64,000 nucleotides of DNA from Hyposmocoma kahamanoa (GCF_003589595.1 NW_020654748.1:1283330-1347329); one strand, 5' to 3'; shown: positions 10,614-22,867, counted from the first letter of the stretch. Program-made: numbers and translations. The notes: a model not told the origin generated them from the sequence alone.

Positions 10614-10965
10614 TTTTGTTATAGCTCGTTATCTTGCATGAACTCTGAGACAGAATAGTATGCTTCTTTTATTAGATTGGACGTGAATAAACTGTTTTTG
10701 GCTATTTTTTTTTATATGATTGGGTATTTTATTATGAATTTGTGTTCCTCTGTAGTATGGACCTTTTTTAAATATTTCCAGGATCGGTTCTAGGAGGATT
10801 AATTTGTCTTTGCGACGTGCACTCTTGTTGAATTCAAATAGACCGATGTTATTTCGAACAAATGTAGCGACTTCTAGAATATATAGAGAGGGGAGGGTTA
10901 ATAAGTGGAGGTTTGTGTAATTTTTCCAGTTTTTCCTCCTGTGACTGGCCCTAATCGTTTATATT
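10614..10965 (-). pseudogene. LINE C-terminal fragment (CR1/Jockey-like)
   Basis: On the minus strand it reads LHLLTLPSLYILEVATFVRN, then NNIGLFEFNKSARRKDKLIL, then IFKKGPYYRGTQIHNKIPN, and after a frame shift LIKEAYYSVSEFMQDNEL with a stop at 10619-10621. The order 'LTLPSLYI...IYNKIP...YYSV.EF' is the usual C-terminus after the reverse transcriptase of CR1-like LINEs. Sequence below 10614 to about 10430 would be its 3' untranslated part. Confidence 0.75.
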
Positions 10966-11740
10966 TAAATTCAAATACAACGAAAATTGTTTCTCCTTAC
11001 ATTGATGTGTAGAAATCGATATTTGTCATTGATCGAAGTCATTTGTCAACGCTATTGTGTTGTGGCGCAAGCTCAAAGATTTTACTTTTAATCGGATTCC
11101 AATATTTGATGCCAGGGCATTAGTTCTGTTCTCTGTTGATTTAATCATATGTTTGACAGGTAATTTTATAAACAAAGGTTAGTTTGACACATGACATTTA
11201 AGAGAAAGTTTTGGGACTTTCCTATTGTTAAGCCCTAGATGTTCACGTTTTTGAAGTAGTCATGTTTTAACATAGTGTGTTATTAAGTAACTCCTACGAT
11301 AGTAAAAGTAAAACTCATATTGAAGCTGTCAAATTAAATATTAAATTAAATGTAAACCTTTTTGAGTGACAAATAAACGTTATTAGTATACTTTTTCGTT
11401 TTATTAAATGCGGTTTATTTATTTTCAAATGTAAATTTAAGGTATTAAAAATAACAATGTCTCAATTTTATTTACGTACTCTTAACACATGAATTAAGGC
11501 CAAAGGTATTTTTCGGAATTTCAAGAAATGCAACGAGAAGATAAATCCCCCACTCCAAAATTCCAGAATCAATATAAATAAAAGGCAAATAATAAAAATG
11601 GAATTATTATATTTTTCTTACAATTTCAAAACTTTCTTCCAGGATTCGAAATGATCAAGGTATTTACTTTCTTTGATTATAATTATAAATATAGTGTAAG
11701 AATTATCCTATAATCAACCATACTGGTTTATAGCTCTCAA
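10966..11740. other. Unassigned; possible LINE remainder
   Basis: The minus strand keeps short coding-like runs up to about 11160, plausibly upstream parts of the LINE at 10614. Above that nothing was recognised. Confidence 0.3.
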
Positions 11741-11742
11741 CT

Positions 11743-12025
11743 TCAAAAAAGGACGTTGTCAATTCGACTGGTTTTTTTTGTGTGTATGTTACGCGATAAC
11801 TCTATACTAAATTTGTGAAGCGGTTTTGATAATTATTTTTTGTTGGAAAGAGGATACCTCAGTTTTAAATTTGAAGAAAATGTTCCACGTCTAAGGGTAG
11901 CAAACTTGGGGATGAATCCGGTTTCGCGCGCTTTCTGGTAACCGATTTCAATATAAAACTTGGCAAATAGATAAGAGTAATTTCACGTAATTTTGATGTC
12001 GGTTTTTTTAGTACCCTGTACTGAA
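11743..12025 (-). mobile_element. Family Z repeat, shorter copy
   Basis: It runs from caacttcaaaaaaggacg to gatgtcggttttttt and lacks the middle of the 9975 copy. Confidence 0.72.
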
Positions 12026-12194
12026 CATCGGACATCTTTAATTTTTGTCTAAAAATGACTAACTAGAGTGAGAATGAGAAGACGATTTTGTTTGTGACCT
12101 TTTTTGAGATTGACATGTGATAGGTTTGGATACGTCTTGGACAAAGACGCGGGACGACATTGGTAGCAGTAGTTTTTTATTGTTCCAAATAATT

Positions 12195-12405
12195 TTATAT
12201 AACAATAACAACGCAACATACTCTCCAGACTAGGGACACCCCGTGTCGCGGGTGCCATGGACACACACATAGACAACCACAAATTACACCCAAACTCACG
12301 AGCAAAATAAATGTAGGCCATACACACATGTCTCTCTTCTTGGGAATCGAACCCAATACCTCTACGTGGCAGTCTGGCATGGTAACCGTTCGGCCACGAA
12401 GGCAG
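12195..12405 (-). mobile_element. Family A SINE
   Basis: Complete head and body. The head has several changes around box B (gggaatcgaaccc on the plus strand). Confidence 0.85.
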
Positions 12406-12419
12406 TTAATGTCAATACC

Positions 12420-13200
12420 AATGATAATTTATCATTTCGAAACCTGCTTTCTTCTAAATTCACAAATATAGTACTATAAATTCGGGATTTCAGAGGGAGG
12501 TATAATCCACTCTATGTGTATCACTTCCTTGAAATATCTCTGCCTATTCCTATCTCAGCTTATACATATAATAAACCTTTTAATTTGTATTCAAAACAGT
12601 AAAAAGAAATTTCATTTAAAATTTTAACACAAACAACGACTCCATGTTGTGCTAAAAAAATTGCCATTAAACCACATAATATGACAACAAAATATGTGTG
12701 TTAAAATCTATGCATCAGTGAATGTGTGAATGTCCTTCAGTCACGATGATGTCACCGACATGTCTAAAGTGTGTGGAAAAGGAATGTCATGGTTACCACT
12801 TATTTATAGCTCATCAAGTCTATATTTAGTACTGTAGTTTTAAAAAAAGTGTTTAGGATGGTGACACTAACAATTTTTCAACGTTCAAGTAGACTTATGT
12901 TGTGGAATACAGGTCACATGAGCAAAATGAAAACTTTTCAGGAAAGAAGTTTAAAGATACCACGTACGAAATTTGTCGATTACTTTTCTATGGCTAGGAG
13001 TCGATGCTACCTAAGCTCGAATTAAAAATTTTCCAGGACAGGGACACCGGCTTTATTTCAGAATTTGTTTTTTTTACAAACGAAATAATTAGTTTTGTAA
13101 AGTACCTATTGGTGAATTTTGAGGTAAGTATGTGTTTTTTTTTCTATCCTGAAGATTTAACACTTTCACTGTTATGCTGAATCAACCAAAGCCATTTGAG
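12420..13200. other. Unassigned sequence
   Basis: 12895-12990 weakly resembles 32390-32460 (aaaacttttc, aaattagtcgat blocks), suggesting an old dispersed repeat. Otherwise nothing. Confidence 0.3.
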
Positions 13201-13203
13201 ATT

Positions 13204-13321
13204 GTACAGGGTCAAGAGCACGTCACGGTTGACACTTAAGACTTAAATCCAACTCTATGCCGCTTACAATAAGAACGGTCCAAAGTACAAAGTGTTAAGC
13301 TTGATGTGCTCTTGACTGTAC
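13204..13321. repeat. Small inverted-repeat hairpin element
   Basis: gtacagggtcaagagcacg at 13205 pairs with the mirrored gtgctcttgactgtac near 13320, and an inner acactt pairs as well. About 118 bp with no coding capacity, possibly a tiny MITE. Confidence 0.6.
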
Positions 13322-13399
13322 CTAGTCTTAAATAGAAAAGTTATAACACTTCACATATACGAAAAATGTTTCATGTACTTCGTATAATTATTGATTTTT

Positions 13400-13560
13400 A
13401 TGAATATCATGATGATATTTATTAAATTTTTTGAAATTACTTCACTATTTTGTTATAATTGTTAATACAAAGATTGTACCCGCGTCTATGTCAAACCACC
13501 AGGGCCACAGGCCGAAGGAATTATTCTTTGTGTACGATCTTTTTTTTTGTATTAATAATT
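13400..13560 (+). mobile_element. Family C fragment
   Basis: Blocks gaaattacttcactatttt, gttaatacaaagattg and gaaggaattattctttgtg. Confidence 0.5.
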
Positions 13561-14154
13561 AGTTTATTTTTAAGACTTTTATGTGACAAAAGCACTTTGG
13601 ACTAAGGATAAGTATTCTAGGTAGATTTTACTTCACATGTCATGATAAATTGAAATTGTAGGCGACGCACTACATTTTATTTAAATATTTACATTATTTT
13701 TATTTACCAACATGTTAATATGTACGTAAAATAGTGGTTATAAAATTACAACCTTTGTTAAACATTATTCGTTCATTTAATTTATAACGGCGCGACTGAT
13801 GAGCCTATTGTACCCGTTTTGCATGCGATATTTTTTTTTTGACACTATGCAAGTCAGTCGTTCGTATAGCGCTATAGGCGAAACGTATTTAGTTCCTCGG
13901 TCGCACCCTTTCAACAGTAAAATCGTGGTATTATGCATTCCATCCCTTATAGAAATAGAAGCTTTGTTTTACGTATGACGCCAATGATGTTAAGCGATAA
14001 TGTGACAGGCTGTGGTAAGCGCTTGGTTAAAAAATATCTATTCTCAGCGAGAGCTTTGAATAGCCCTAAATTGTACTATTCGGTAAAAATAAATATATAT
14101 AAATGTTAGAGGTTTATTAGAGGAAGCAGAGCGCTTCGTGCGAATGTTTGGCAT

Positions 14155-14365
14155 AAGATAAGATAAGATAAATTTATTTCAACATAACTTAATCTAAATA
14201 TAAGTAAAAAAAAACAAAAACAAATGTAAGGGACGCTAATATACAATTGGTAAAAAAAATAAAAATAAACCTTGTAGCGCTGGTGAGCGGAGGGGGTGCG
14301 TAGAAATTGAGACGCAGACGGAAAGTACACAAGGCGTATATTAAATACACGACGAAACAAAAAGG
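14155..14365 (-). mobile_element. LINE-type 3' tail
   Basis: On the minus strand it ends gaaataaatttatcttatct with repeated ttatc units, the pattern of a tandem-repeat 3' end of a non-LTR element. The upstream 200 bp have no readable frame. Confidence 0.45.
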
Positions 14366-14369
14366 TATG

Positions 14370-15080
14370 CGGCTAGGGACCCAGCTGTATGTCTCACTAG
14401 CGTGAAAGCAAACAGTTCAGTGCCAAAACCTTAGAAAAGCAGTAATAGGACCGAATCGTCTTCACAACTTGAGTGCCGTTCAGTGCCGTAATAATGCTGT
14501 AGTGGTAGTAAGCATCAACAATTCAAAACATATGAGATTACTTTATACTAGTGGAGTTAACAAAACGATAGCGCGTTTCAGAGTACAACTAACGCCATCT
14601 AGCGGTGGCGCGATGGAACTATTGGCGGGTTGAGGTTATAGTTGTTACAACCTTAATTATTATACTAATCATAAAGCCATACAATTAATTATTAGAAGCC
14701 TACCAGTATAGTTGCGATGCCTAAACTAAGTACATTATTACCTGTATCTTAAGCATCTTGTTTGTGCACAGATTCATTATATTAGTGCTTAAAAACAAAA
14801 TAGCTATATTTAATTAAGAATAAAACAATTAGCTTTTACAATATAATTATGAAATAACTTCTAGTAAACCTTCTGTTTCATCATAGTTTTTATTTTTAAG
14901 CCAGCGTTTGACGGTCTTTTTACATCCCATCTTATTCAAGGCGTGAAAATGCAATGTTGAATTTAATTTGAAGTAAAGGAATGTACCAAGGAAGCAGAAG
15001 AATCTATGAGAGTGTGATGTGCGAAGTTGTTCACGAGAAGAGAAGGTATTGAGTCGTAAGGTATATCAATGACATGAGAG
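14370..15080. other. Unassigned sequence
   Basis: 14590-14610 (acgccatctagcggtggcg) is a near-palindrome. Nothing else recognised. Confidence 0.3.
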
Positions 15081-15082
15081 CC

Positions 15083-15341
15083 TATACACACGGCGTGTTT
15101 TATACGCGCCGCAGACTACAGCGCGTTGCGCATTTTGATTAAGTGATAGTCTTCATTTTAGTTTTGCTTGTTAATTTTTGAAATAAAGCAACTACAAGAA
15201 ATTCTAAGTGTAAACTCCAGTGGAGTATATAAGCTTCTTGCTTGCAACACGATGTATGCGCGCTTTTAACCGAATCACTATAGCGCGTATACGCGTAGAT
15301 GACGCACGTCGTCGGCGCGTATAAAATACGCCGTGTGCTCT
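15083..15341. mobile_element. MITE with acacggcgt ends
   Basis: cacacggcgtgttttatacg on the left is mirrored by cgtataaaatacgccgtgtg on the right. The outer gagc / gctc also pairs. A related broken copy is at 7083-7415. Confidence 0.7.
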
Positions 15342-15344
15342 AAA

Positions 15345-16125
15345 TCATAGTTTCCCAAAGTGGTGCCGGCTCCCAGTGGCCTCGGAAGCAATTGGGGCCC
15401 CCAAGTTGATGCTGTCCAAGGTGTGCTACCGCATTTGAAAAAATACCTAAATTATTTATTTATACTACACTACACATAACATATATATTTTTTGTGTTAA
15501 TTTAAAATAAAAAATACGTTTTTCAATTATTATTTATGGTGGTAGGCGTTGAAATTTTTTTATTATGCCTACTAGTCGACCGAAGGAGACATTTTGAAGG
15601 AATTCAAATTCAAACATTTAATACCTTTATAAAACTTGTCAACTTTGTCTTCAATTACATAAGAAATAAAATAGTGTAGTACCACAAATAAAGGCACAAT
15701 ACACTCACATTCCTGTTACCGTAGATGTCAATACAATGGCAGTAAATCAATTACTCCAGTCATGAGTTCCCTCGAGGACCCTCAATTAATTCTTCTCCAC
15801 ATTGTTATCTCGCATCTGTCCACGCATTACGGCGTGCTTGACATCATTGAGATTTATTTCACACCTTGAAGCATTAGGTCACATAGCATTTGATCGTTAT
15901 GTATGTTGTTAATTGTTAGACATTGACAATGAAAATTAAGAGAGCCCCAGGGTCTTCTACCATTAAACCATTTAATTCTACTCACATTAATTACAAAATA
16001 AAATTAAAAAGACTTTAAAAATACATAAAGAAACATAAATTTATTTGTGTAGGGGGCGGTATCACAGTTTACTAAGTGGTATAAGTCGTTCAGCACTTGT
16101 TTTCAGCCTGTCCTCGATCCAAATT
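15345..16125. other. Unassigned sequence
   Basis: No supported feature. A fragment of family Z follows at 16128. Confidence 0.3.
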
Positions 16126-16127
16126 AC

Positions 16128-16168
16128 AGTCGAATTGAGACCCTCCGTCTTTTTTGAAGTCGGTTAAA
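16128..16168 (+). mobile_element. Family Z end fragment
   Basis: Only the cagtcgaattgagacc to gaagtcggttaaaaa end remains. Confidence 0.6.
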
Positions 16169-16325
16169 AAGAAACCATTTATTATCATTATCTGTGGAAA
16201 CTTTTAATTAGCCCTCAGCATACATGCACTGGTCTGACAGGCGTGTATTATACTTACCATTTTATCCTTGTTACCTAGCTGTAAGTTTTAAAAAAATTAT
16301 GAAAATAAAATAAAATAAGTTTTTT

Positions 16326-16384
16326 TTTATAATATCAAGTTACAGGACGAACAATTCGTGTGCCAGGTGGTAAGCTACACGCTC
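16326..16384 (-). mobile_element. Family B 3' end fragment
   Basis: Contains tataatatcaagttacagg and cgtgtgccaggtggtaagc only. Confidence 0.6.
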
Positions 16385-16465
16385 TATTTACACTCGATTA
16401 CATTTATTATGTCAATGAACAATTTCACTTCTAGTCGTTGTTATATTATTGCTTACAAATTACTT

Positions 16466-16645
16466 CTACATTTAGTTAGTCTCGATGGTTCTGACCGAAA
16501 ACCAGCGCCTTAGAGAATTGACATGCTGAGTCGGTGCACTTTCACTACCATGACAAAAGCTTTATTTTTCCTTTTGTATTTGATATTTATGTCATATTAG
16601 TAAATCAAGAGTTTGTCTATTCTATCTATCTATAAGATTGCTTTT
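16466..16645 (+). mobile_element. Retroposon fragment with (TATC)n tail
   Basis: Related to 55565-55915: both carry gaccgaaaaccagc-like or agaaaaccagc, a tgctgagtc block and a tctatctatctat tail. Confidence 0.5.
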
Positions 16646-16707
16646 GAATATGATTTTGGCGTGTAAGGGAATAGCTATTCAGCGATTTGTTTTCTTTTTC
16701 TAATACT

Positions 16708-16983
16708 AAGTGACGGGACGAACAAGTCGTGCGCCTGCTGATATGCGACACACCTGTCCATAACAGTTGTAGTGGCACTTAAATCGAAAAGATCTGAGGG
16801 GCACTGCCTCTGCGCCTGTCACCCTTAGACGTAAATTGACAAGTCCCATGTGCCTGTAATTTCACCAGCACCCTTACCCTTCCTAACCGGAACGCAGAAA
16901 TGCTCACATTACTGCCTGGCTGCAGAAATATGTAGGGTCGCAGTACTTGTCTGGGCGAACTGTTTCACAAGGAGCTCTACTGC
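16708..16983 (-). mobile_element. Family B repeat
   Basis: Near full length, from the 3' end gtgacgggacgaacaagtcg to the 5' end gagctctactgc. Frames across it are chance. Confidence 0.82.
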
Positions 16984-16989
16984 TTGTTA

Positions 16990-17186
16990 ATCCCGTCACT
17001 TGAAACCGTAAAAAAGAATTTGACGATCCTCCACGCGTCATATTCCTCATTACTGAGGGTTGTGACTCAGAAACAGTTTCTGCATGACGACGCTGTGGTA
17101 TCTGTGAACAGTGCCAAGAGCCGTACAAACTTGGTCGAACCATCTTGTGGGACAGCGACCCCACGGACCTTTACCGTCGATCCCTT
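16990..17186 (-). pseudogene. LINE C-terminal fragment (RTE/R-type endonuclease LINE)
   Basis: On the minus strand: RGRCPTRWFDQVCTALGTVH then RYHSVVMQKLFLSHNPQ and two stops. This resembles the end of insect LINE open frames reading 'RW.DQV....W...V..KL....HDPQ'. A second LINE tail abuts at 17189. Confidence 0.55.
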
Positions 17187-17188
17187 CG

Positions 17189-17890
17189 ATAATTTATTTA
17201 TTTATTTGTTTATTTGCAAACTTTACAGCTTTTTAATTTTCGTTTACAATCATAATAATATACGTATATAGCCAATAACAAAGTTTGTCATATTACATTT
17301 TAATTATAGCGTTACTTTATCTAGCGTTAATCTATAGCCTAATCGAAAAACAAACATGTTGAAAATTTACATTAAGTTCTTAAATTAATGGTAATCTACA
17401 TATTATTAAATTATTACAAACAAATATAACATTATTATTATATAAATTATAAAGGTGTAAGTGTAAGTATGTTTTAGTGTTGTGTGTGTTTGTGTGTGTG
17501 TGTGTGTGTGTGTCTGTGCTCTGTTTGTTTGATAATTATTGCCTTCTAAACTGGGGGTGATCCTTCAATATGTTTAGAAATTGAGTGCGGTTTAAATGGA
17601 AGATGTCCACGTCTCTAAATCTATCCTCATAAGTGCGCACTATTCTTTGCAAAACAGAGTGTTTTGCGTAATTCGAACGGGCTAAGGTCGTACACAAGGA
17701 GTGCATATGCCTCGTGCGTTTTGGACAGGCACACAGACCAATGCAAGCCGTCAATTCAGGACAATCCAATACGGAGTTAACCACGTCATATAGAAACTTC
17801 ATGTCAGACAACAGACGTCTAACTTCGAGAGAATCTAGCTGATAGAAGTTATGTCTGTCATACCTATTATAATAACTATTAGCTGTTCCA
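17189..17890 (-). pseudogene. LINE fragment: reverse transcriptase C-terminus and 3'UTR
   Basis: On the minus strand from 17890: NRYDRHNFYQLDSLEVRRLL, then SDMKFLYDVVNSVLDCPEL, then after a gap LARSNYAKHSVLQRIVRTYE and DRFRDVDIFHLNRTQFLNIL, with a stop before 17536. This is the C-terminal layout of CR1/Jockey-type LINEs ('H.....R..NSF.R...L.N'). The 3' untranslated part carries a GT/CA microsatellite and ends in an (AAATA)n tail at 17189-17216. The insertion is 5'-truncated. Confidence 0.72.
17477..17518. repeat. (GT)n microsatellite
   Basis: About 40 bp of gt repeats with two interruptions, inside the LINE 3' region. Confidence 0.9.
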
Positions 17891-18007
17891 GGTTGTGCAC
17901 TTCTTTCCTGGCAATGTGACCAAAGAAACCAAGTATCCTACGGAGACATATGGTAGGTAATGTATATAATAGTTACAAGTGCTATGTGCCTGAATGAAGG
18001 TAGAAAT

Positions 18008-18060
18008 AGGTGGCAGTACTTCCCTGGACGAACTCTTCTACAACGAGCTCCAGTGCAATT
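18008..18060 (-). mobile_element. Family B 5' end fragment
   Basis: Contains ggtggcagtacttccctgg and gagctccagtgc. Confidence 0.6.
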
Positions 18061-18771
18061 ATTATTATTACTTTTTATAGTAGTTTATGTGACTGTTATA
18101 TAATGAAGGGCATCAAACCAAGAGCGTGGGTTTATGAAACGAGCCGACAGGTGAGTTTCATAAAAACATCACAGTTTTAATGCCTATTCATGTATATACA
18201 TACACTGCTTTATCTATACACATATTATAAGCTCTCTATGATGTCTTCATGAACCGCATGTTACGACTGGCGAAATGGCGGCAAATAAAAACTTTTCTCA
18301 CGCATGTCACAGAACCGCAGTTTTTATTTAATTCGTAGAGAAACTAGAGTCGGGTCCCAACTATCATATCGTTCCATATCAAGTAACGTGTGAAATTTGT
18401 CAAAATTGTTTGGTGTTGACATTTCATTTGGAGTAAAACTTCATCTCGAATGATATTAGAATTGAGGTCAAATCAAATTGTTTTGCTTTTCAGAGATGTT
18501 CGAAATTTGAATGTAATATTATCATCGAATTCGATGTTATTATGAAGCAATAATAACATTTTCACAGGTAAGAAATTTGTTGTAACAAAACAGTTTATCT
18601 TTATGCTGGTCGTAATTTGCGGTTTTTGAACACATCATATGATATGTGTGTAGATAAAATACACTTTCAACCTTATAATTTAAAAGGAACCAGACAAAGC
18701 CACGTTCTCGATATATGTACTTGTCTATCGTGCATACTGTGTCTCTACCACTAGATTATAGAGACAGTTAT

Positions 18772-19012
18772 TGCCTAGCGACCGCGTGTAATATTTGTAT
18801 ACAAAATATTGTTTCTTTTTATGACCGCCGTATAATTTGCCATACAAAATTGTGAAGTAGTTTACGCGCGTCCGCGTGAGTACGTACTCTACCATGAGAT
18901 TTCAGTTCCAGTTCTAGTTAGCGATCACGTAAAATATTTGTATACAAAATGTTGTTTCTTTTTGTAACCGCTCGGGACACTGTATAATTTTCCATACAAC
19001 GCGGCAACTGTC
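18772..19012 (+). repeat. Direct duplication of about 147-bp unit
   Basis: 18772-18870 and 18919-19012 share tatttgtatacaaaat, gttgtttctttt and gtataat...ccatacaa in the same order. Arms have diverged by point changes and small indels. Confidence 0.65.
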
Positions 19013-19447
19013 ACTGTAAACTCGTGGTAGAAGCACTGATGGGCCACAGAAGTCGTTATATAATCAATAGATGCAATATTTACTAATGACATTCCAATCT
19101 TTCAAACTCTCAAAGGAAGTCCGAGGTGAATGACCGAAACTAAAATAAAGCAAACGTTAAATTATATTTAAACCAACAATTAAAGGTTAGTAATATTCTA
19201 CTAATAGCTTCTTAGAATTACAACTGATTTATGGCTGCTTACTCAAATAAACTATACTCAAATATAATATAGGAACAGGTAACGGTTGTAATTTGAACTC
19301 GGAATATTAGTTCTAATTGTTAGGTAATAATCTTAACTTATGTTACTTTCAAAGAGAGAGAACATCTTTAAGATTAAAAGATGCTCTATTCGGCAAAGGC
19401 AACTTGGTTGTAAAAGGCCACATCTTCACACAACTTTTCAGGATTGA

Positions 19448-19535
19448 CGACCTCCGTGGTCGAGTGTCTTGCACACCGGTTTTCATGGTCACCATCTCTG
19501 AGGTCCCGCATTCGATCCCCGGCAGGGTCAATTTT
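19448..19535 (+). mobile_element. tRNA-like SINE head fragment
   Basis: It reads gacctccgtggtcgagtg and cattcgatccccggcaggg, resembling box A and box B. The head differs from families A and D and no body was recognised. Confidence 0.45.
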
Positions 19536-20049
19536 TTTAAATAACATTTACACTTAAGCCAAGGGCACGAACTGTTGTTTAAAAGTTAATTAGAGAAATA
19601 TTTTGTTCTCGACTGAAACGGAAATGACATCACGGATAATTCATGGCCTGAAACTGCTTTCCCACCACATTTTATTCAAATAGGTCTTCTATATATAGGT
19701 AATTGGGCTTCTTAAAACATGCAACTAATTATAGGTTGCGTGTATATATTGCTAATAATACGTTAACAATCAACTTGTAATATAAATTTTATAATCAATT
19801 TCATTCCAATAAATAACGTCAACAGCTAGGCCAAGACCACCGAAATAGCGAATAGATCAATATGATTATCTCTCGGCGCAGGAGCAACGATTTACATCTG
19901 AAGGTAGGCGTGCCAAGCTCATTGCTCATCCAGTTACTCTGGCACACCGCTGAGTTGTTCTGGGAAATCCCAATCGGTTTGAGTTATCGGGGACAGCGTT
20001 TATGCAAGAAAATATTACACAATGTACAGGGAGCGTGTTTGGGACTAGA

Positions 20050-20059
20050 NNNNNNNNNN
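20050..20059. other. Assembly gap (10 N)
   Basis: Ten N bases that cut off the 3' part of a family A SINE. Gap size is probably a placeholder. Confidence 0.95.
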
Positions 20060-20205
20060 GACACACACATAGACAACCACAAATTACACCCAAACTCACG
20101 AGAGAAATAAATGTAGGCCATACAAATATTTCTCCCGGCCCGGGAATCGAATTTGGGACCTCTGCGTGGCAGCGGCATGATAATCGTTCGGCCACGGAGC
20201 AAGTT
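20060..20205 (-). mobile_element. Family A SINE cut by the gap
   Basis: Body and head run from gacacacacatagacaacc to gccacggagcaagtt. The 3' tail side is lost in the gap. Confidence 0.82.
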
Positions 20206-20209
20206 AAGT

Positions 20210-21685
20210 GGGAATGATAATGATTTATCATGATATTGTCAATGATAACATTACGAAAAAAAACATGAATTTTTCATTAATATTTGACATAAAATATAGA
20301 ATTGTTAGTTAGCGGAATGTTAATACGCATGTTAGGTTTTTAACTGAATCTAACGCATGATCCGAAATTGAGAACATCTCGGCTACACTGAAAACTAAAC
20401 GGAAAACAGCATAATAATTAAAGGAGTAACAAATCTCAATTGGATCAAAGAAGCAGTAGGAAATAATTTAGACGATCCTGACAGAAATACGGCCGGAACG
20501 ACAGAGAGCTGAGAAATTAATCCATGGCATTCAGTGGATGGTATTCCTCGGCGAGCTATGAGGTAATTTGTTCCGCTAGCGAGACGGTTTGACTTCTTCC
20601 CGAGAGCTAGATAAACGAAAGGTTAAATTGAAGTGTCTGTTTGTGATTCATAAATACCAGAGAATTAATACTGAAGTTTTATTTTTGATTTTAAGGTTAC
20701 ATCCTGAATATGGGTAAATTTTTCCCAATATACAACAATAAACATTTAGTATCAGAACTATAAATAATTAAAGTGTGTAAGCGAGAATGCTAATGACGTA
20801 TCGTAACTCTGAATGCATTTTAAAAATGATTATAGATACTTTTAACTTAAAACACCAAGGACAGTTAGATTTTAGATTCAAGCAAAAAGGTCGCACCAAA
20901 GTCGGCAACAATGGCTAGTTACGGCTGCGAATTCAAATAGAATTTAATCGTCCTATTTAATCGGAAACCGTAGATAGAAACACTTTAAATGCAAGAGAAA
21001 ATAGAGTAGAGGCTATTGTTAGTGTAGACGATGTAAAACGAAGTACAAACTATAGAGATGTCACAGATGGAACTGCAATTGAAGCAGGCGGATAACGCAA
21101 ATGTGTCTCTTAGTTTCATATCATGAATGTTGACAGAGATAAACATAGGGGACCATTTGTTTATCTTTTGGTTTTAGTTTACTAAATACATCACACACTT
21201 AAACCATGGAAAATATAAAGTAAACAAAAGGTCTCAAATGTAGGACAAATTATTTCCTTTCTTTACAGACAGTTCAAGCTCACAGAACAATAAATACAGT
21301 AGAAGTGCTTAGAGGGCGGGGTACGTGTGCCAACAGTACGTGCAGTTAAACATACTTAAACTCAGTCCACCATTGTCACTTTGTAACGTTATGGGCGTGT
21401 TAATTTTATCACGCAAAACCTCGAAAGTCATGGAAAAATGCCTTATTTTGCTACTTTAGAGTGCAAACATGATAGTCGCACCTGTAATATTTTCCATGGT
21501 GGTGTTTTATACCATCGTTAAATTTTATTTTATTTAAATTTAATAAATTTTTCATTTTCTGTTTATTGTAATAATTTTTTTGTTATAAGAAACAAAAGTA
21601 AACCATATAACGCTGTTATGACTCGCATCAGAGCCGGGCAAGTAAATGAACACTTATTTACTGTCAGTGAACATTTACTCTCTTA
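20210..21685. other. Unassigned sequence
   Basis: About 1.5 kb with no supported gene or repeat. No long frame and no splice-bounded coding segment was seen. Confidence 0.35.
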
Positions 21686-21689
21686 CTAA

Positions 21690-22035
21690 TTTTTAAGTTT
21701 TATTGAATGTCACTATGTTAACCACCATGACATTTAATTATTTTAGTGAAATTAGTCCACTAGTGTGTTATCATTTATTAATAATGCAAAGGTCGAACAC
21801 CAAGAAAAAATTCCTTCGAACCGGCTGGATTCGAAACAACGTCTTCCAGCAAACCGTGTCAGATGCCATGCCAATTTACCTTACGAACTTTTCTATGTGC
21901 TTGTTGCAGACCCTTGTTTTTTTGTGTTTTTAACGACTTTTTTGGGGTAGCACATTGTGGGAAATCTATTTCATCATGATCATGAATATCATGGTGGTCA
22001 AACATCATTCATTCATCATTCAATAAACTTAAAAA
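21690..22035 (-). mobile_element. Family C repeat
   Basis: Contains cgaacaccaagaaaaaattc, a tRNA-like block (ggctggattcgaaac, cagatgccatgccaa) and aatatcatggtggtcaaac. It provides the uninterrupted version of the site where the 20-bp M8a remnant sits. Confidence 0.6.
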
Positions 22036-22043
22036 AATACTAA

Positions 22044-22260
22044 TTGCCTTCGTGACCTAACTGTTACCTTGCTGGACTGCCACGCAGAGGTCCTAGGTTC
22101 GATTCCCAGGTCGGGAGAAATATGTGTATGGACTACATTTATTTCTCTCGTGAGTTTGGGTGCAATTTGTGGTTGTCTATTTGTGTGTCCATGACACCCG
22201 CTATACAGGGTTTCCCTAGTGCGGGCCTATGAGTGTTTTGCGTTATTATTATTATTATTC
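22044..22260 (+). mobile_element. Family A SINE
   Basis: Full length. Box A is altered (tgacctaactg), box B ggttcgattcc intact, and the tail is gcgttattattattatt. Confidence 0.85.
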
Positions 22261-22484
22261 TGTTTATAGGGCCTTCCTGTCGCAGGTAAATGCCACTTAC
22301 TGGGAAGTCCCAACGTTATGTAGAAACTACTATTTATTTATCAATATATTCCCAAATTAAACATGATGGCCGCTAGGTCAAAGACACTGGCGTAAGGTAT
22401 TTACATATACAAGGTATATACACGTTTTTTGATAGGAGCACTAAACAGACGTAAGGTACTTGTTTAACAGCGTAGTGTGTAATA

Positions 22485-22867
22485 TCGCACTGCCAATACA
22501 ATAGTGTTGTAACTCAAAATATGTGAAATTTAATATTATATCATTACTGAACGTAAAACTTGATTCTCTACACTTCAAAACAACGGTCGTTAGAATAAGG
22601 TTAGAAACAATCAAAAGACATCTACTTAACTCAAAATATGACATACTTTATGTGAGCGAGTCTGGCCAAAATAATCCTTATTGAAAAACATGAAATTATT
22701 TGTTCCATTTTATTGTTAAATATATTTGATAAATTGTTTAAGTGTCTATAATAAACTATAACATATAAATTTTAATAATTTTTTTGCGGGAAGTGAGTAA
22801 TTCGTTTTTCATCGATTCTGAGAAAGTCCTCTTTTTGAGTTACAACGCTATTGTAATAACAGTGCGA
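22485..22867. mobile_element. TA-flanked MITE, 383 bp
   Basis: Terminal inverted repeats of about 38 bp begin tcgcactg and continue with gttgtaactcaaaa. TA lies on both sides (22483-22484 and 22868-22869). No transposase; a Tc1/mariner-type relative is inferred from TA. Confidence 0.75.

Noticed and set aside
18350..18380. Possible WND motif of the missing lectin exon
   Set aside because: The minus-strand TGGAACGAT is not in a readable lectin-like frame and has no splice sites around it.
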